The notes: generated by a model from the sequence alone, not told the origin. DNA of 64,000 nucleotides from Phoenix dactylifera (GCF_009389715.1 NC_052401.1:1600843-1664842), one strand, 5' to 3'. Shown: positions 50,114 through 63,549, counted from the stretch's first letter. Made by a program: numbers and translations.

Positions 50114-51518
50114 ATTATATCTGCTTTAGATTTGGAATGAGCGTATCAGGTTGCTTGTAGAATAGTAGTAGTTGGGGTCTGGGTAGAGAGAAACCTTTCA
50201 CTGAGTGCTGATAGCCTGATAGGAGGACTAGTGTATAGAAGAATAGCTTCAGATCGATGGGTTTTATACTTCACAGAGCCATTTGTGTATGGGATTTGAG
50301 CAGATTGGGAGTTGAGTTCATAAAGCTGAGTAATGTATATTGTTTCACTCCTTTGGAACATACATACCGCTCATCAGTATGCAATTTTTATTCAAATATA
50401 TGTAGGATAGACATACTTATCTCTGTTCGTATGTACTTATGTGGGTCTTCGATGTTGGACCTGAACGTAGTTTGTCTCGTATGAAAAGAAATTAAATTTG
50501 GATCATATATTTCTTCGGTTTGCTTCACAAGAACTAAATCGGATCAAATCAAATAGCACATACGCGCAACTTTTTGGAGGTCCGGAATCGTGCCGGTCAC
50601 AAGTCATAAAATCTGTTCTATGAAACCTTTAGTTTCATATTTCATGGAGAAAAAAAGACTTGAATGATGAAAGACTTGAATGATGACCATGATAATGATG
50701 TGTCACTGCAAATTGAGCTGCAAGACAGAAACATATCCTTTGTAACAGTTTAATAGCAGGACCAAGGTATGAAGTTTAAAATTATTTCGCCAATTGTGAA
50801 TGTTATGATATTTAGAGTTTGATTTGCAATGTGTAGCAATAATTCAGCAGAGAAGCTATGGATGGAGGGAGCTTGGGGACAGGAGGGTTTGTGCTTGAGG
50901 GTGGTAGAGGCAGTCTTCATGAGCCCACCAAGTTCATGTGTTGTTTGGGATGGTTGGTGGCGTCCAAGGGAAAGGACACATGAAAGGAAGGGTGATGGGA
51001 GGGTGGGAAGTATAGCGGAAAAGCAGTGGGGTTCTTTGGATTAATGTGTGGGGGGTTCTTTCCTTTTCTTCGTCAAGAATGGGAGGAGAACAGTTCCCAG
51101 TTATTTCACTAGGTCCCCTTTACATCAAAAAAGTTATTTCACAAGGAGAAAAAGAAGAAAATAAAGGTTTTGTTGAATTTCAAGTATTAAGTTTCACCAA
51201 TAAAATAGATAGACTGAGGGTGGTGTGTGGGGGCGAAGAGGGGGACTGCACGGGCCTCTGCCCGTGTTAGCCTTATGATTCTCTCTATCTATCTACCTAT
51301 CTATCTCACATTTATTGTAGTATTTAACAATTTTGATGGTTGGAAATTTAAACAGGCGATCCATCAAAAAATAAAATGGGAAAAATATGTCAGACATGAT
51401 AAAGAGACAACGTACATTGACAGAAGATTAGGAGACATAATGACCCAAGTTGTAAATGTACCTAGAGGTTTTGGGCCTTGTCTCCCTATTTACTGAGCAA
51501 TGAATTCTAAATTAGCTC
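50114..51518. other. 3' flank of the BEL1-like gene; no further gene seen
   Basis: Probable 3' untranslated region at first, then AT-rich sequence. A TATC/TACC-type microsatellite lies at about 51278-51306. Confidence 0.5.
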
Positions 51519-51526
51519 TTATCAGG

Positions 51527-52919
51527 GAACAAAATTTTTTTGATGCACACACCATAAAACATCGTTTAGGATAGACTTTCTATTTTGCCACATTTTCTTT
51601 GGAGCCCATCTTTAAAAAAAAAAACCAAAAATCAAATTGGAATGGAACTTGTACTACTAATAGAGTCCATCAGTCCCGTGACTTAAAAAAATAAAAAAAA
51701 ATTGTGTTCGTAAAGAGAGACCATCCACCTACATCCTCTCTTCTTCCTTGTCAAGACTCTCTATCCATCCTCCTCCATGTCTAGCCATCTCTTTCGTTTG
51801 TGAGGCCTTCTTTCTCCTTCTTGAGTCCCTTTCGCCTCTTTCAAATTCCTCTTTATTTAGGATCAAAAAAGCTTAGAATATATATTAGAAAGTTAACAAG
51901 TATATATCATCTGGTTATATATTATGTACTGGTGAAAACCATATTACGAAAACTGTGTATTGATTTACTTAGAGGTATATATTAGAATGCTGAATGACTT
52001 TATTGCTAGGTGTATATTATCTGGCTATGTAGTGTGTATTGGTAAACACAATATTTTGAAAATTATATATCAATTTATTTGAAGATGTGTCTTAGGATGC
52101 TGGATGATTAGTTTGCTCGGAGCGTATTACTTAGCCATATACTATGTACTAGTAAACACCATGTTCTGAAAAATATGCATCAATTTATCTAGAGATATAT
52201 ATTGAATCGTTGATGGTTGTGTATCAAAAAAACTTACAGTATGTATCTAGAAGCCAACAAATATATATCACCTCACTATATGCTACATACTAGTGAATAT
52301 CATATCTTAAAAACTGTATATCAATTTACCTAGAGATACGTATTGGGATGCTAGATGACTATTATATTAGGTATGTATCACTTGGCCATATAGTGTGTAT
52401 TGATGAATACTATATTCTGAAAATTGTGTATCGATTTATCTAGAGGTGTATATTGGAACGTTAGATAACTATTTTTGCTAAGTATATATCATCTTGCCAT
52501 GCAATATGTACTGGTAATTATTATGTTCTGAAAATTATGTATCAATTTACATAGAGATGTGTATTGGGATATTGGATGACTATTTTGTTAAGTGTGTATC
52601 ATCTAACCATGTGTACTGGTGAATACTATGTTTTGGACGCCTTCACAAAGAAGAAGATTCACAGAAAGAGAGAAAAACTCATCCAATAAGGAAAATTGCC
52701 TTATGAGAAAGAAGAAAGGATGTGGGCGACGAGAACTCTTCATGCATATGATTTTTGCTCTTTTTGTGTGTCGCGGGACTGATAGACTCCGTTAATAGGA
52801 AGAATCCCACCTTGGTTTGACTTTTAGATTTCCTCTTTGAGATGGGCGCTAGAGAAAATATATAGAAAGTCTGCCCTATACAATATTCTGTGGTGTGTAC
52901 ATGAGAAGATTTTTGTTTC
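51527..52919. mobile_element. 1.39 kb non-autonomous DNA transposon with long terminal inverted repeats
   Basis: The left end (from GAACAAAATTT at 51527, with GATGCACACACCAT and AGACTTTCTAT) matches the complement of the right end (GAAACAAAAATC, CATGTACACACCAC, AGACTTTCTAT). Further matched blocks run inwards: GCCCATCT, AGTC(C/T)ATCAGTCCCG(T/C)GAC, then CATCCTNTCTTCTT. The inverted arms are about 200-290 bp and moderately diverged. Flanks TTATCAGG (51519-51526) and TTATTAGG (52920-52927) look like an 8 bp target duplication with one difference; 9 bp is possible if CTTATNAGG is counted. Long arms suggest a Mutator-like element, an 8 bp duplication hAT. There is no transposase; the core is tandem repeats. 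Confidence 0.75.
51861..52632 (+). repeat. 110 bp tandem repeats with a 361 bp higher-order period
   Basis: Seven diverged copies, anchored on TATCAYCTNGCCATAT-like sequence at 51905, 52015, 52125, 52266, 52376, 52487 and 52597 (spacing 110, 110, 141, 110, 111, 110). A leader (ATCAAAAAARCTTA..AGAA(A/G)(C/T)YAACAA) precedes copy 1 at 51862 and copy 4 at 52223, so three 110 bp copies plus leader form a 361 bp super-unit. Confidence 0.85.
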
Positions 52920-53428
52920 TTATTAGGTTTTTAAAGAGTTTTCAAGAGACTATACTACAATTTTACTCACTATGAACCTTTGAGTGCAATCAAATCTCCG
53001 GTCTTTTGGCTCTAACCAACCAAACTCATAATTTGTCATTTTCGATAAGAGAAGCCTTTTACAAAATTTAATGACTTTGATCAATTCGAACTGTATGCCA
53101 CGGAGATTGGACCATTGCTCTATGATTTTACTTAAGATAAACCATGCTAAGTGTACACTAGTCAATAAAAAAAAAGGACCTACATATAGCATATAAAATA
53201 TATGGCATATACTCCCTAACTATTTCTTATTTTTCTACGATGATGATCGATGATTGATGATTGATAAAATCACATATTTCCTTCGAGGAGTAGACATCAC
53301 CATTCCTCAGATGGCATCTGAGAATGACATCATGATTAATACAGATGAAACTTTCAAACTATGATAGCATTGGAGGATAATTGCTGCCAGTAAAGCATTA
53401 GAGATGCCAACATGCTGACTTGGAAGCA

Positions 53429-53474
<46 letters not shown>

Positions 53475-54568
53475 TGTTTGACACAATGATAAAAGAATAA
53501 TATTCACTATTCCAAACAAGACAGTTTGGCACATCATGAAAGGACGCAAATTGATTACTGAATAATCGCATCTCTATGGTACGGATAGAATTAGATTTCA
53601 TTGTAGTAGCATAATGCTTGAATAAATCCTCTTAACCCCATGAGAAAGTAGGAACCATTGTAAAGAATAATTGCCAACAAAAATTTCATGATCACACAAA
53701 CTGCCATGTCGGTCACATACTGACGAAGCATTCTCGAGCAAACAACACGCGAGAATAGAATTTCTGTTCATACCTTTGGGAGGTGCATCTACAGTGCTTG
53801 GCACAGGTAACTCGAGAACTATGATTACAACGACAACAACAATAATAGAAAACTTGAATTTTAATATAGTTTTCATGCATGTTTAGTGATAATAGGGTGC
53901 TTTTTTTAAAGAAAAATAAGAAAATATAGATAGTTGGGACGTCGCATTCAAGTTCCTTTCCCGCAGCCAATTATCAGGCCATATGGGTTTACGATTTAGT
54001 CTTAGTTCTGATTCCTTCGAGTTCTCCACTAGTTTGATGGCTCCAGCTCCGAAAGAATGATCTTGATAGAGATGTGTTGTCGATGCAATGCACATAACAA
54101 GGTTTGAAACTGAAGCACCAAGTGGATTATCTTGAATAATGCAAGAATTGGTATAAGCTTAAAAAAAAAAATAAAGATTATTGTGAAAACTAGTTAATGA
54201 TGATCTTCCATGGACTCACCTGTATAATTATAAATATCAATAGCAAAATCGATGGCTACTTCTTGTATGGGTTGCATATGGACCCGCCGCATGTTGCAAA
54301 TTCTAGAGAGCATTGCTCTATTGGAAAGCATACATCATGCATAAATGGATGATATTTTTCAGTCATGACTCTTATCTAAATGAGCCAAAGCCAACCAAGT
54401 GAAGACACTTTATTCTCTGATCTAATTTGGCAGTTGGGTTGATATCTTTCCGAGTTTACAAGCATACCTCCGTTGTTGCAGTACACCAGCATGAAACTCA
54501 ACTTCATAGACCATCATGATTGTGCCAACCAACAAAATATTGCATGGCAGCTGCAAGGTTTTTCTTTC
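52920..54568. other. Intergenic, no gene seen
   Basis: AT-rich, with an (AT)20 microsatellite at 53431-53470. Short open frames only. Confidence 0.45.
53431..53470. repeat. (AT)20 microsatellite
   Basis: Twenty uninterrupted AT dinucleotides. Confidence 0.95.
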
Positions 54569-54864
54569 GGCGCATGTTTAGTTAGAGGGAGTTGGAGTTT
54601 GGAAGGGAAATAGGAATGAATAATTCTTATTCCAACCGTTTAGTTGGATAAATCCCATTCTTATCATGCTTCTAGAGAGGAATCGGAATAATGCCCCAAT
54701 TCCTTAAAGCTCAATATTGACTCTTTTCTAATATTCAAATACTATTCCGATTCCAATTCCAACTTCCGTCACAAACAAAACGCGTCGAGATATATAGACA
54801 TTCCAATTTCTATTTCTATTCATTCTATTTTTTATTCCAATTTCAGTCGCAAACAAAATACGCC
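54569..54864. mobile_element. Degenerate MITE-like element
   Basis: The left end GGCGCATGTTTAGTTAG resembles the complement of the right end (GGCGTATTTTGTTTGCGAC). The interior is full of ATTCCNATTCC-type motifs common in plant Harbinger/hAT MITEs. A second GTCACAAACAAAACGCG end-like motif inside (about 54768) suggests a nested or duplicated end. No clear target duplication. Confidence 0.45.
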
Positions 54865-55880
54865 ACTAGGTATTGGTAAATGATTTGAATTCTACCGACT
54901 AATAAAATGCAACTGGCAAGAACATTAGACCACATTAATGGATGACGTTAGCAATAAGCGATGAACATGAGGAAGACCATTTCGTCCAAATGCTGTGATC
55001 ACCTACTCTGATAAAAATAAAGCCTAATACTCAGTGACACGCGGCTCACACCTTATTATATTCCATGGCTTTGAAAGGAAGAAAAATGCGATAGTGACTT
55101 GATTCTTTCTTCAGTTGAAATACAAAGGATTAAATTTCTCTTCAGCAAGCGTAAGCATAGCTTCAAGTTTCTTCAATGTCCTTCAGCTCACCCCACATTT
55201 CTGAAAGAGTCAGGTGGCGTTCGGCTAATCAAAATGCTCAGGAGACGGATATTCGGCACTGACAATAACATCTTTGATAGCAAAACAGCAATAACTTCCA
55301 ACCTTGAAATGTTGATGTCTAATTTAACATTGATACCATGGAACGGACCATTCTCAGGCTAAGCTTTTGGTTTTGATGAAGGATAAGCTTTGGACATTCA
55401 CATAATGAACAACTAGAACCATGAGTTTGTTAAACAGGCTAAAAGTCAGAGGAATTGAAGGAACCAAACCAATGTCCAAAGCTTTTCCTCCCAAATATAT
55501 ATATATATAGAGAGAGAGAGAGAGGGAGAGAGGACTGATGTTTGAACGCCTGAGCACCCAAGTTTTTACATCTATAGCCTGCTCACCTGGAGGAGCTTCT
55601 CCCCACAAGAAATTAGAACAATACTTAGCACCTAACAACCAAAAGAAAATGCTCCAGAAGGAAGGACAAATAAGCTTACATAGAAACCTGAGCAAGATCA
55701 ACAATTAGCATAATCAAAATGTACAGCTCGTCAGATTTGAAGAGGTTTCAGAACTGAGCAGCTAGCCCCCTCGATAAAACATCTAATGCGGTGCTCAAAA
55801 ACCCTTACGGACATCGGAATGCTAGTCATGGCAGGAGAAGCCAGCCCCACTCTTAGCATTGTCTGCAAAGGTTGGATTAC
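54865..55880. other. 3' flank of the LHW gene; no gene seen
   Basis: AT-rich; contains a (TA)n-(GA)n microsatellite at about 55496-55535. Part is probably LHW 3' untranslated region. Confidence 0.45.
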
Positions 55881-58800
55881 TTATAGACGGCGATCAGACA
55901 ACCCTGTTACAGGAATAGTAGGTTGATGCAGCATGGTATGTGGCATGTTGACATCGTCGACATTTTGTGGGGCTATACTGCTCCCGGCAGTTGGTTCCAA
56001 CATTCGCACAAGTGACAGGAAAATTTCCATCCTCGTCACATCCCTGTTCGCCTGCATACAAAGTAGACAAAAGAACTTCATGGCTGTAGTTTCAGTCATT
56101 ACAAGCTAAAAGATTCGGACCTGAAAGGTAAATTTCGATGCTTGAGTGAATGCATTGATAAACAAAATACACAGCTTTCAAGATCAGACGTGGTTGTACC
56201 TCCACTGCGAAACGTGCCCAAACTTTATTCTTGCGAGCTTCCATCACTCCCTTTAAGATGGTCAATCCCAGTCCTCTAATGAAGTCAGCAATCTCCAGAA
56301 AGAAACCCCGCTCCTCACAAAGCATCTGAAGAGAATACTACAAACATCTATTCCTCTTCTGTTGGCAAATGATACTTTGAAGGTGATGGTAATAAGATGT
56401 ATAAAGCGAACCGTATGGAAGCAATTTACCTCCACTAGCATTTGACGAGGCGGGTTTAGATCTTCAACCATGATTGGGCAGATCATGGACTGAGAACCGA
56501 CTTCAAATGCCCATGTTGCTCCACCATCGAAGTTGTCTTCCAAGAGCGGACCGCCCTCCTTACTAATTATCTGTCATATGTATATGACGTCAATACTTTG
56601 TTCAAGTGATTCAACTATACTATAAACCAGTTACCAAAGTTTCATAAATCAAAACCAAGTCCTGAAACACCCCCAATGCAGCAATCAGATTAAATATTCG
56701 AGCAATGATATTATGTCATGCAAGTTCCCTTGACACCAATATCTGGTTTTACCCATGGCTCCACGTGCCAGCCATGCCGGTCCATGCTGCCGAGAACATA
56801 CCACACCGATCCCGTAGCAGCACCTGGCATGGTTGGCACAACACTTATTTATCTTTCTATTTTTTTAATTAAAAAGGGGTTTTTTAGTGTTTTATCATTC
56901 TGGCATTGTGTGGCACGCGTGCCGGAAGGTGATGAGCCTGCCTGAGTTCAAGGTTTCAAATATCATTGGAGAAATCTTTTAGCATATCAAGCAATGACGT
57001 TTTGGTTGCTAGATTACCCACCCATATATGCATCGAGCAGATAACAGTGTCATCATGGCATCCAATCAACAGGATTACGTGCTAACTTTAGCTTATAGGC
57101 TATCGGAACAAAGGGTTGTATTTTCGAACTATTGTCCATACATATTTCAGCTAAAAGTTTCATGACGATCAGCTTATGTCTTATAGATATTTTTTATTGC
57201 GCAAAACTGATGTCACATGAGCTTGGCTCAATTCTGTACCAGGGTTGTGAATTGGGGCTTGCTACAATGGTCAGACACCCCTGCCTAGCAACCACAGATT
57301 TCAAGTTTGATCTTTGAATGTTGAATCTCCAAAAATCTGGACTCGAGTAATTATAACATGATGCCGGTCCCCCTCCTTTTTCTCTCGGAAGAAGAGGGAG
57401 AGGGACACTATTTACCATACTCAAGTTAGAACATGCAGCTAGCACTAACAATTGAAAAAATACCTCATACCTTAGGCTCTCCAATTTCCTTGAGCTTGTC
57501 CACGTGTTTTGACACACTTTGCAAGAAAAGCATGTGCTTTATCGTCCTCTCCAATAAAGCATCAATGCTGCACTGCTTCCACAAATTAACAATACCGGAA
57601 AAAAAAAAAAAAAAAGATTAGCAATATTCTCATATATTACCCTATAAAATGAATTAGAATGACAAAAAACTGTGATAAAAAGCTCAAGGCTTCCAGTATC
57701 AGCAAGATCACCTTTGCCCCATTAGGTACGATTTCTCGAAGTTCCTTAATACGGTCTTGAATCATCTGGCGATCTTTCGGCCTTGGTCTAGGGCTCTCTC
57801 CTGGTCTGGGTCTCTTCCGATTCAGTTTACCTATCTCCTCAACTTTTGTACCATTTGAAGCAGACAAACTATCAGATTTCACATTCTGGCTACTTTCAAC
57901 CCAAAGGCGAATTTGGGATTTATGAAAGCCAACTCTCTGGGAGCACTCTTCAGTTTTGTCTAGACTACATGCAGGTTTGATATAACTTGAAGCAGCTTTC
58001 TCTGGTTTCACAAGCATGGGTGCATGACCAAAATTCTCACCTTGCACCTGCTCGGACAAATCCACCCAGCCAATGTCGGGAGAATCACCATGATGAGAAC
58101 TATGGATATTTGTTATTGAAGTTTTACAAGACATATTGTCATCTGAGCTTTGTTTGGCACCAGAGTTGAACTTTGAGATCACAGCATCCAATAGTTGGTC
58201 AGAGTCAGCCATAGAAAAAACACGACTACAGAAAATCTCATCATTCAATGAATCGAAGGTAGGACAAACATCCAGCTGAGTCGAGAGGCTAGATATATCA
58301 GCATCCAATTTGCAAGCATTTAGATCATCACTCTGCAACAAAACATCATCCAAACTGCCACATGCATAATCAGTCTTATCCTCAAGACCCAACATATCGA
58401 ACAGATCATTTCCTGACATTGGCTCCACAGTTAAGAAAGAAGTTTTCTCATTTAACATATGTGGAAGCTCGGATGCCTCAAAATTTTTCAAATTCTGCCC
58501 ATGTGCAACACAAGTAACATTTGCTCCACAAGCAACATTACAAGATCTTTGATCTTCCTGAGCACAATTTGAATTGCTCACCCTGTGTGCTGGAAGAGAT
58601 CCAACAAGCAAATTATGACACAAACCATTTGCATCAGATTCAGAAGGTGGGGCATGAGAAGCTTGAAACAAATTGTTTTCCACTTTCTGCTTTTCTGTTG
58701 TCAACACAGTTAGAGAATTTTTCATGGCAGACAGCTGGTTCTGCTGGGAATTTCCTGAAATCCCACGACTGCTATTTGAGCGATTTCTTTGGTTGGACAC

Positions 58801-61800
58801 TTGAGCTACCCCATTAACAGATGAGTTGGCACATGAAACTCTGATACTTTCTGTAGTGCCATCTGGAAGTGAACCAAAGTTTCCAAGATCATTTGCATTT
58901 TCCAACGATCCACTTGTTCCAAACAAGTGCGCAATATCAGGATCTTTTAAAGAATTAGGTAGGTAACATTTACTGGATTTTAACTGATCTATTTTACCAT
59001 TATATAATGCAGATTCTGTATTGTCAGCAGACCGAACAGTTGACATTAACAGCAGCTGCTCTTCAGGAAATCTTAAGCTACTAAAAGATGCACCTGAAGC
59101 CATCACTAAAGGCTGATTTTGGCCTTCCACGCTTGGAACACTTGGCAGCTGCTGGATAAAATTCTCATCTGGCTTGGAGAGTATAATCTGAGCTCCTGCA
59201 GATCTATTTTCCAGTTGGCTATTAGCGTGAAGGATGGATTTAACTCCTGGATATATATTTGGTTGAAATTGGCCAGTAAGCAGCATTCCTTTGTTTGTGA
59301 TGGTCTGTTTTGTAGATGTCACTTCTGAAGCCATCTGCGGAAAATTCTCACTTGACTGTGGCAATGTAGCACAAAAAGGCTGAGTAACAGATCTTGAATT
59401 TGAAGATTTGAAGAGGTGGTAAAAGAGTCCAACAGTAACAATGGGAAAGTACCTTAGTGCAGATATCTGTAGATTGGCGATAAGAGATTTGCATGCCAAG
59501 TGAAGAATGTACTTGACTCCTCTGGCTTAAAGTTTTTTGAGTGATATCAGAAAAAAGGGCTCCAGGCACATGAGCTAGCTGGGCAAATAAACTCCTCACA
59601 TGGTTTACAAACACAGTATTTTCTATGATCTGTTGAAAGGGGAGAAAAAATAACGCATAAGTTCCAAGACATACAGCCACTTTGTTATAAGATGTATCAA
59701 TGATCTGATGAAATGGGAGAAAAAATAACACATAAGTTCCAAGACATACAGCCACTTAGTTATAAGGTTTATTTTATGGACCCCTTTACAAAAAAAAAAA
59801 AAGGGAAAAGAAAGAAAACAAAAGAAAAGAAAAATATAGATGTACATGTGGTGTACATGCAACACTCATATCACGTTAATAGTAGAAAAGATTTGGATAT
59901 GTGCAGGAATGCCATCTTGTACATTAAATTCTTAAGCAAAATCGTTGTTTAATATGCTCTTTTTAGATATATTGCATATTATTCAAATGAAACCACTCAG
60001 AATTAGTTAAGTAATATTATGCAGTAGATATATTCTAATCTGAGTTCATGCATGCCCTTTCAGCAGTTTATTCTTGAACCATTTGGAAGTGGGACATGTA
60101 TAGCCAACTCCAAAAGGTGAAATAGGTTTCTGTCAAAACTAATATTTCGATATGTAGCAACAAGTACTCATTTTAATAATGAAAATTAAAAGGATAACCA
60201 TACCATTTGGATAGCACCAAGTTGTACAACGCCATGTGGAATCACAGGAATAACTGCAATTGTCTGTAAAAACAAATAACAGTATAGACATTTGGCATGT
60301 GAAAACAAGGGAAGACTATAACCATTGTAAAATGAAAAAAATGAACTAGAACATTAATTTTAAAAAGTAATGAGAGAACAACTTCTGGACCTGAATGCCT
60401 GCCAGGAATTGGTGGTTAATCTCAGCGAAACCCTATCAGGAAAAAACAAGTGCCATATAAAATTTCTTGCCAAAATCTAGACATTGTATCCCTATTTATT
60501 TAGGATGTTAAAAAAGTAAGCTATATTATAATCCAAAAAATTTGATAGAAAGTGCTTGTAAGTTATAATCACATAGCAAAATGCAGGTTTTGATGGAACT
60601 TCCAACACGATGCTTACAATCATGCGACCAGCATATGTGATGCTTAAAACACAAGCACACAAGACTACGCAATGAAAATATCAACAGATACGGAAAATAA
60701 AGTTATGCGCAGCATGCTTATAAAACATTTTAGATTGTCCATCATGAATAAATGAAAATGCATGCCACTTTTTGTAATGTCCATTTAAAATTCAGATACT
60801 TATGACCTGTGTCCATTACACCAGATGATTCTTTCTAACCAAAATTACACAAAATGATATGTTCGGTAATCAATGCTAAACTACCATCCACATGATCATT
60901 ATCTCTCATTAACATTCTACCTATGCCATAGGTTTTTCTACCGGATACAATTAGATAAATGTTTTAAATCCATCACTATCAACATCAGAAGATCTTCCAA
61001 GCAATATGATCTTTCATTCAAAACCTTACTGAAGAATCAAAACAGCAAAAGATATACCTCGGCTATGGATCCATAATCATGAAGGATGTCTTGGATAATC
61101 CATTGATGATTTCCCGTCAAAGCAGCTTGCCCAACCATCCTGAAATAAGGCAGTCCACTACAAAACTTTATCTCAGAGAAAGAGAGAGATAGAGATAGAG
61201 AGAGAGAGAGAGAGCTTCAATAATGGCACTCTATAAAGGTATAGAATGGAAATGATGGCAGAAGCACAATCTACACACCCAGCTCCTACAACATGGACCT
61301 GCGCTGCCATGATCTTGTTAACCAGCATGCCCACTCTGTCCTCCGCTTGTCCCCTGAGCTCAGAAGCGTGATCATTGTTATGATTCCTTATCAGCCCCTG
61401 TTCCTTGAGTAGTAAATCCATAGCTTCAACCCCCGAAATGGGCGGCACCCGTTCACAATATCCATCCTCCCAGACCAAATGCCTGCCAAATTTCAGACCA
61501 AACCTTAAAACCCTCAGTTCAAGTAAATCACAAATCCCATTCTCAGGTTGAACATGACAACACTCATTCGTGATCAAGTCTGGAGTCTTTCTCGAGAACT
61601 CCTTGTTTCCTTTTTTGCAAAAAAAAACTTGATGAAATGATAAAGACGACAGTAAAATTCAACCAGGATATAAAATTTCGACATCAAGGTTAAAACACAA
61701 AATCTGTCGCACTGTTAATGGCTTTAATAAGCCAAACTTCACGCCAAAATCACATTTGTCTCTCTCAACTTAGAAATCCAGAGAACTTAATATTACATTA

Positions 61801-62294
61801 AGGATCTGGCAACTGTACTTCCGCCAAAACAAAAGAAAAAGGAAAAGTAAATTAAGGAAACAGAGAATAAACGCATAAAACCATACCTTTTTTTACAACG
61901 TAAATTTAAAAAAGCATGCATTGTAGCGAACTACCTAACCAGGAAGCATAACAACTACTCTCCATTTATTAACTCAGTCACAAAAATATATGTATAAATG
62001 GATATAGAAAGGTGGATTCTTTAGGAATCGAATCCTCAGTTCATCAAAGTTAGTCAACATCTAGATCTTCCCCACAAAACCCAGTCCCCTCCCAAGAGAG
62101 GTACAAAAAAGAATAAACCCAATCCTACAAAAAAAAATCCACATAAATCAAGGAAACCGGAAGGAAACAAAAGAAAAGAGAAGACTTTGAGCTTACGTCG
62201 GGTTCTGGGCACCAACCGCCCTCCAGAAGACCGCGTAGGACCACCCGATCTCGACACAGAGGCTCTTCAGCGCTTCTCCAAGCATCAGCCCCAT
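55881..62294 (-). CDS. LHW: LHW-type atypical bHLH transcription factor
   Basis: Eleven minus-strand coding exons: 62294-62197, 61482-61279, 61139-61058, 60432-60391, 60263-60204, 59629-59453, 59379-57712, 57572-57471, 56570-56430, 56325-56200, 56051-55881. All have GT-AG sites and frame is kept, giving about 956 residues. The N-terminal bHLH-MYC_N/GAF-like domain (1-165) has LKSLCVEIGWSYAVFWRAVG, VWEDGYCE, GNHQWI and IPHGVVQLG. A long low-complexity middle holds FDMLGLED and WVDLSEQV. The bHLH spans ~745-800 (RPRPKDRQMIQDRIKELREI, SIDALLERTIKHMLFLQSV) and an ACT-like C-terminus follows (NPPRQMLVEMLCEERGFFLE). The His/Glu/Arg DNA-contact set of normal bHLH basic regions is absent. Known role: LHW pairs with TMO5-type bHLHs in nuclei to drive vascular cell divisions through cytokinin synthesis. 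The EMB1444/LHL branch is the main alternative. The acceptor at 59380 makes a 73 base intron and is the least certain join. Confidence 0.92.
57200..57350 (+). repeat. Possible degenerate SINE-like insertion in an LHW intron
   Basis: GGGCTTGCTACAATGGTCAG and TTTCAAGTTTGATCTTTG, about 35 bases apart, loosely resemble tRNA-type A and B boxes. Weak similarity only; no tail or target duplication established. Confidence 0.2.
59625..59774 (-). repeat. 75 bp tandem duplication spanning a splice acceptor of the LHW gene
   Basis: Copies 59625-59699 and 59700-59774 differ at few positions (TCTGTTGAAAGG against TCTGATGAAATGG). Each carries a full acceptor on the minus strand (TTTCAACAG/ATCAT and TTTCATCAG/ATCAT). 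Use of the outer copy would add exactly 25 codons to exon 6, and that stretch is open. Confidence 0.85.
61176..61215. repeat. (GA)n microsatellite in LHW intron 2
   Basis: GA-rich run with GAGATAGAGATAGAGAGAGA character. Confidence 0.9.
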
Positions 62295-62800
62295 CGTTCC
62301 CCGAAGAGCCACTGAACGAGAACACTCGGCAAAACCCTATCTTTCGCACCCAAATCGAAGCAAGAACGCGAGCAAAGATAGTTGGAGAGAGAGAGAGAGA
62401 GAGAAGGAGAGAAGGGCACACGTCGGAGCCGCTGTGGTCCGGCGATTTATTCTGGCCTAGCTCCCGCGGCAGGAGCCCCGCCCGGCCTGCTTCGTCCTGA
62501 CTTCGCCGCCCCGCTTCCTCCCCCGCTCCGCCCCCCCGACCTCCGCCTCCGTCCCCGCTGCCGGCCTCCGGCCACCCATGGACGAGCCAGACCGAGAGAG
62601 CGAGAAGACGCTGTAGAGCGAGAAGAAAATTTACAAGAAGCGGAGGCCCTTTCTGGGAACACGTTATTAAACTGCGACGTCTCGCAGACAGCCATCATTC
62701 CCTCCATCAGGGGCAAAACCGGAAACCGAGGAATAAAATATTAAAAAAAGTTTTATAGGGAGAGAGAAAATGAAGCAAAAATTAAAAAATCTTTCAATGT
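62295..62800 (-). promoter_or_regulatory. LHW leader and upstream region
   Basis: A (GA)n/(TC)n tract at about 62386-62412 lies some 100 bases before the LHW ATG, probably in the 5' leader. A strongly GC-rich block follows at 62460-62580. There is no ATG on the coding strand between the TC tract and the start codon. No TATA box could be placed with confidence. Confidence 0.4.
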
Positions 62801-63540
62801 CGTCGGTCCCCGACTCTAGTCGCAGGAAAAATGGAGGCCCCGGTCCGCTGCTCCCTGGGCGCATCGGGCTATGTTGCTTCGCGCGGACTAGCGATCTGGA
62901 CCGTCGGATGATATCAGAGACGCGTGGTAGGCTGTCCACCACCGGATCCTTTAAAAAACTATTTCTAAGAAAAATCTTCGATTCTACACGTGGCGGGTAT
63001 TCGTATGTACCCACCCCGCTGCGAGGAATGGGAGGGTTTTATGTAAATACCCAGCATGGTAGAAGAATTTACCTACACTTGCCACTAGCTCGTCCGTTTG
63101 GGAACGATGTTACTTTCATACGTACGCATACAAAATTTCTATACGAAAATTATCTCGACGGAGATAATGCGCGGATAAGATGCATTTGAAGGGAAACGGA
63201 CGATTGTAATTGATCTCGCATAGAACTTTTATTATGAGGACGTTCCGAAGATCAGGTTGTCCTTTCTTTGTCGGGTTCTGTCTTGGTGCTAATTTATTTA
63301 TTTTTTAATGGAAATAGAAATGATGGATTCTCGTGCTCGGCCTCAGAGGGGGTTGAGGAGTGTTATTCATTTTCCACCCAAAATTTTTCTTATATTAAAA
63401 GAAGGCCACTAAGGCTTTTAAAAGGGAAAGCGGCATTGCAGGAGGGGGGGAATTATTGGAACATTCCCGTACGTACTTCCAGCATTATGCGCCTGATAGA
63501 CTGGCCTTTTTTTTTTTTTTTTTTTTCTCTAAAAGATGGA
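62801..63540. other. Intergenic, no gene seen
   Basis: Mixed composition ending in a 20-base T run at about 63508-63527. No coding signal. Confidence 0.4.
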
Positions 63541-63549
63541 CTGGCTGCC

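Noticed and set aside
62054..62421. Possible conserved upstream ORF in the LHW leader
   Set aside because: LHW/LHL relatives are linked to conserved upstream ORFs, but there is no ATG on the coding strand between the TC tract and the start codon; the open frame there begins without ATG.
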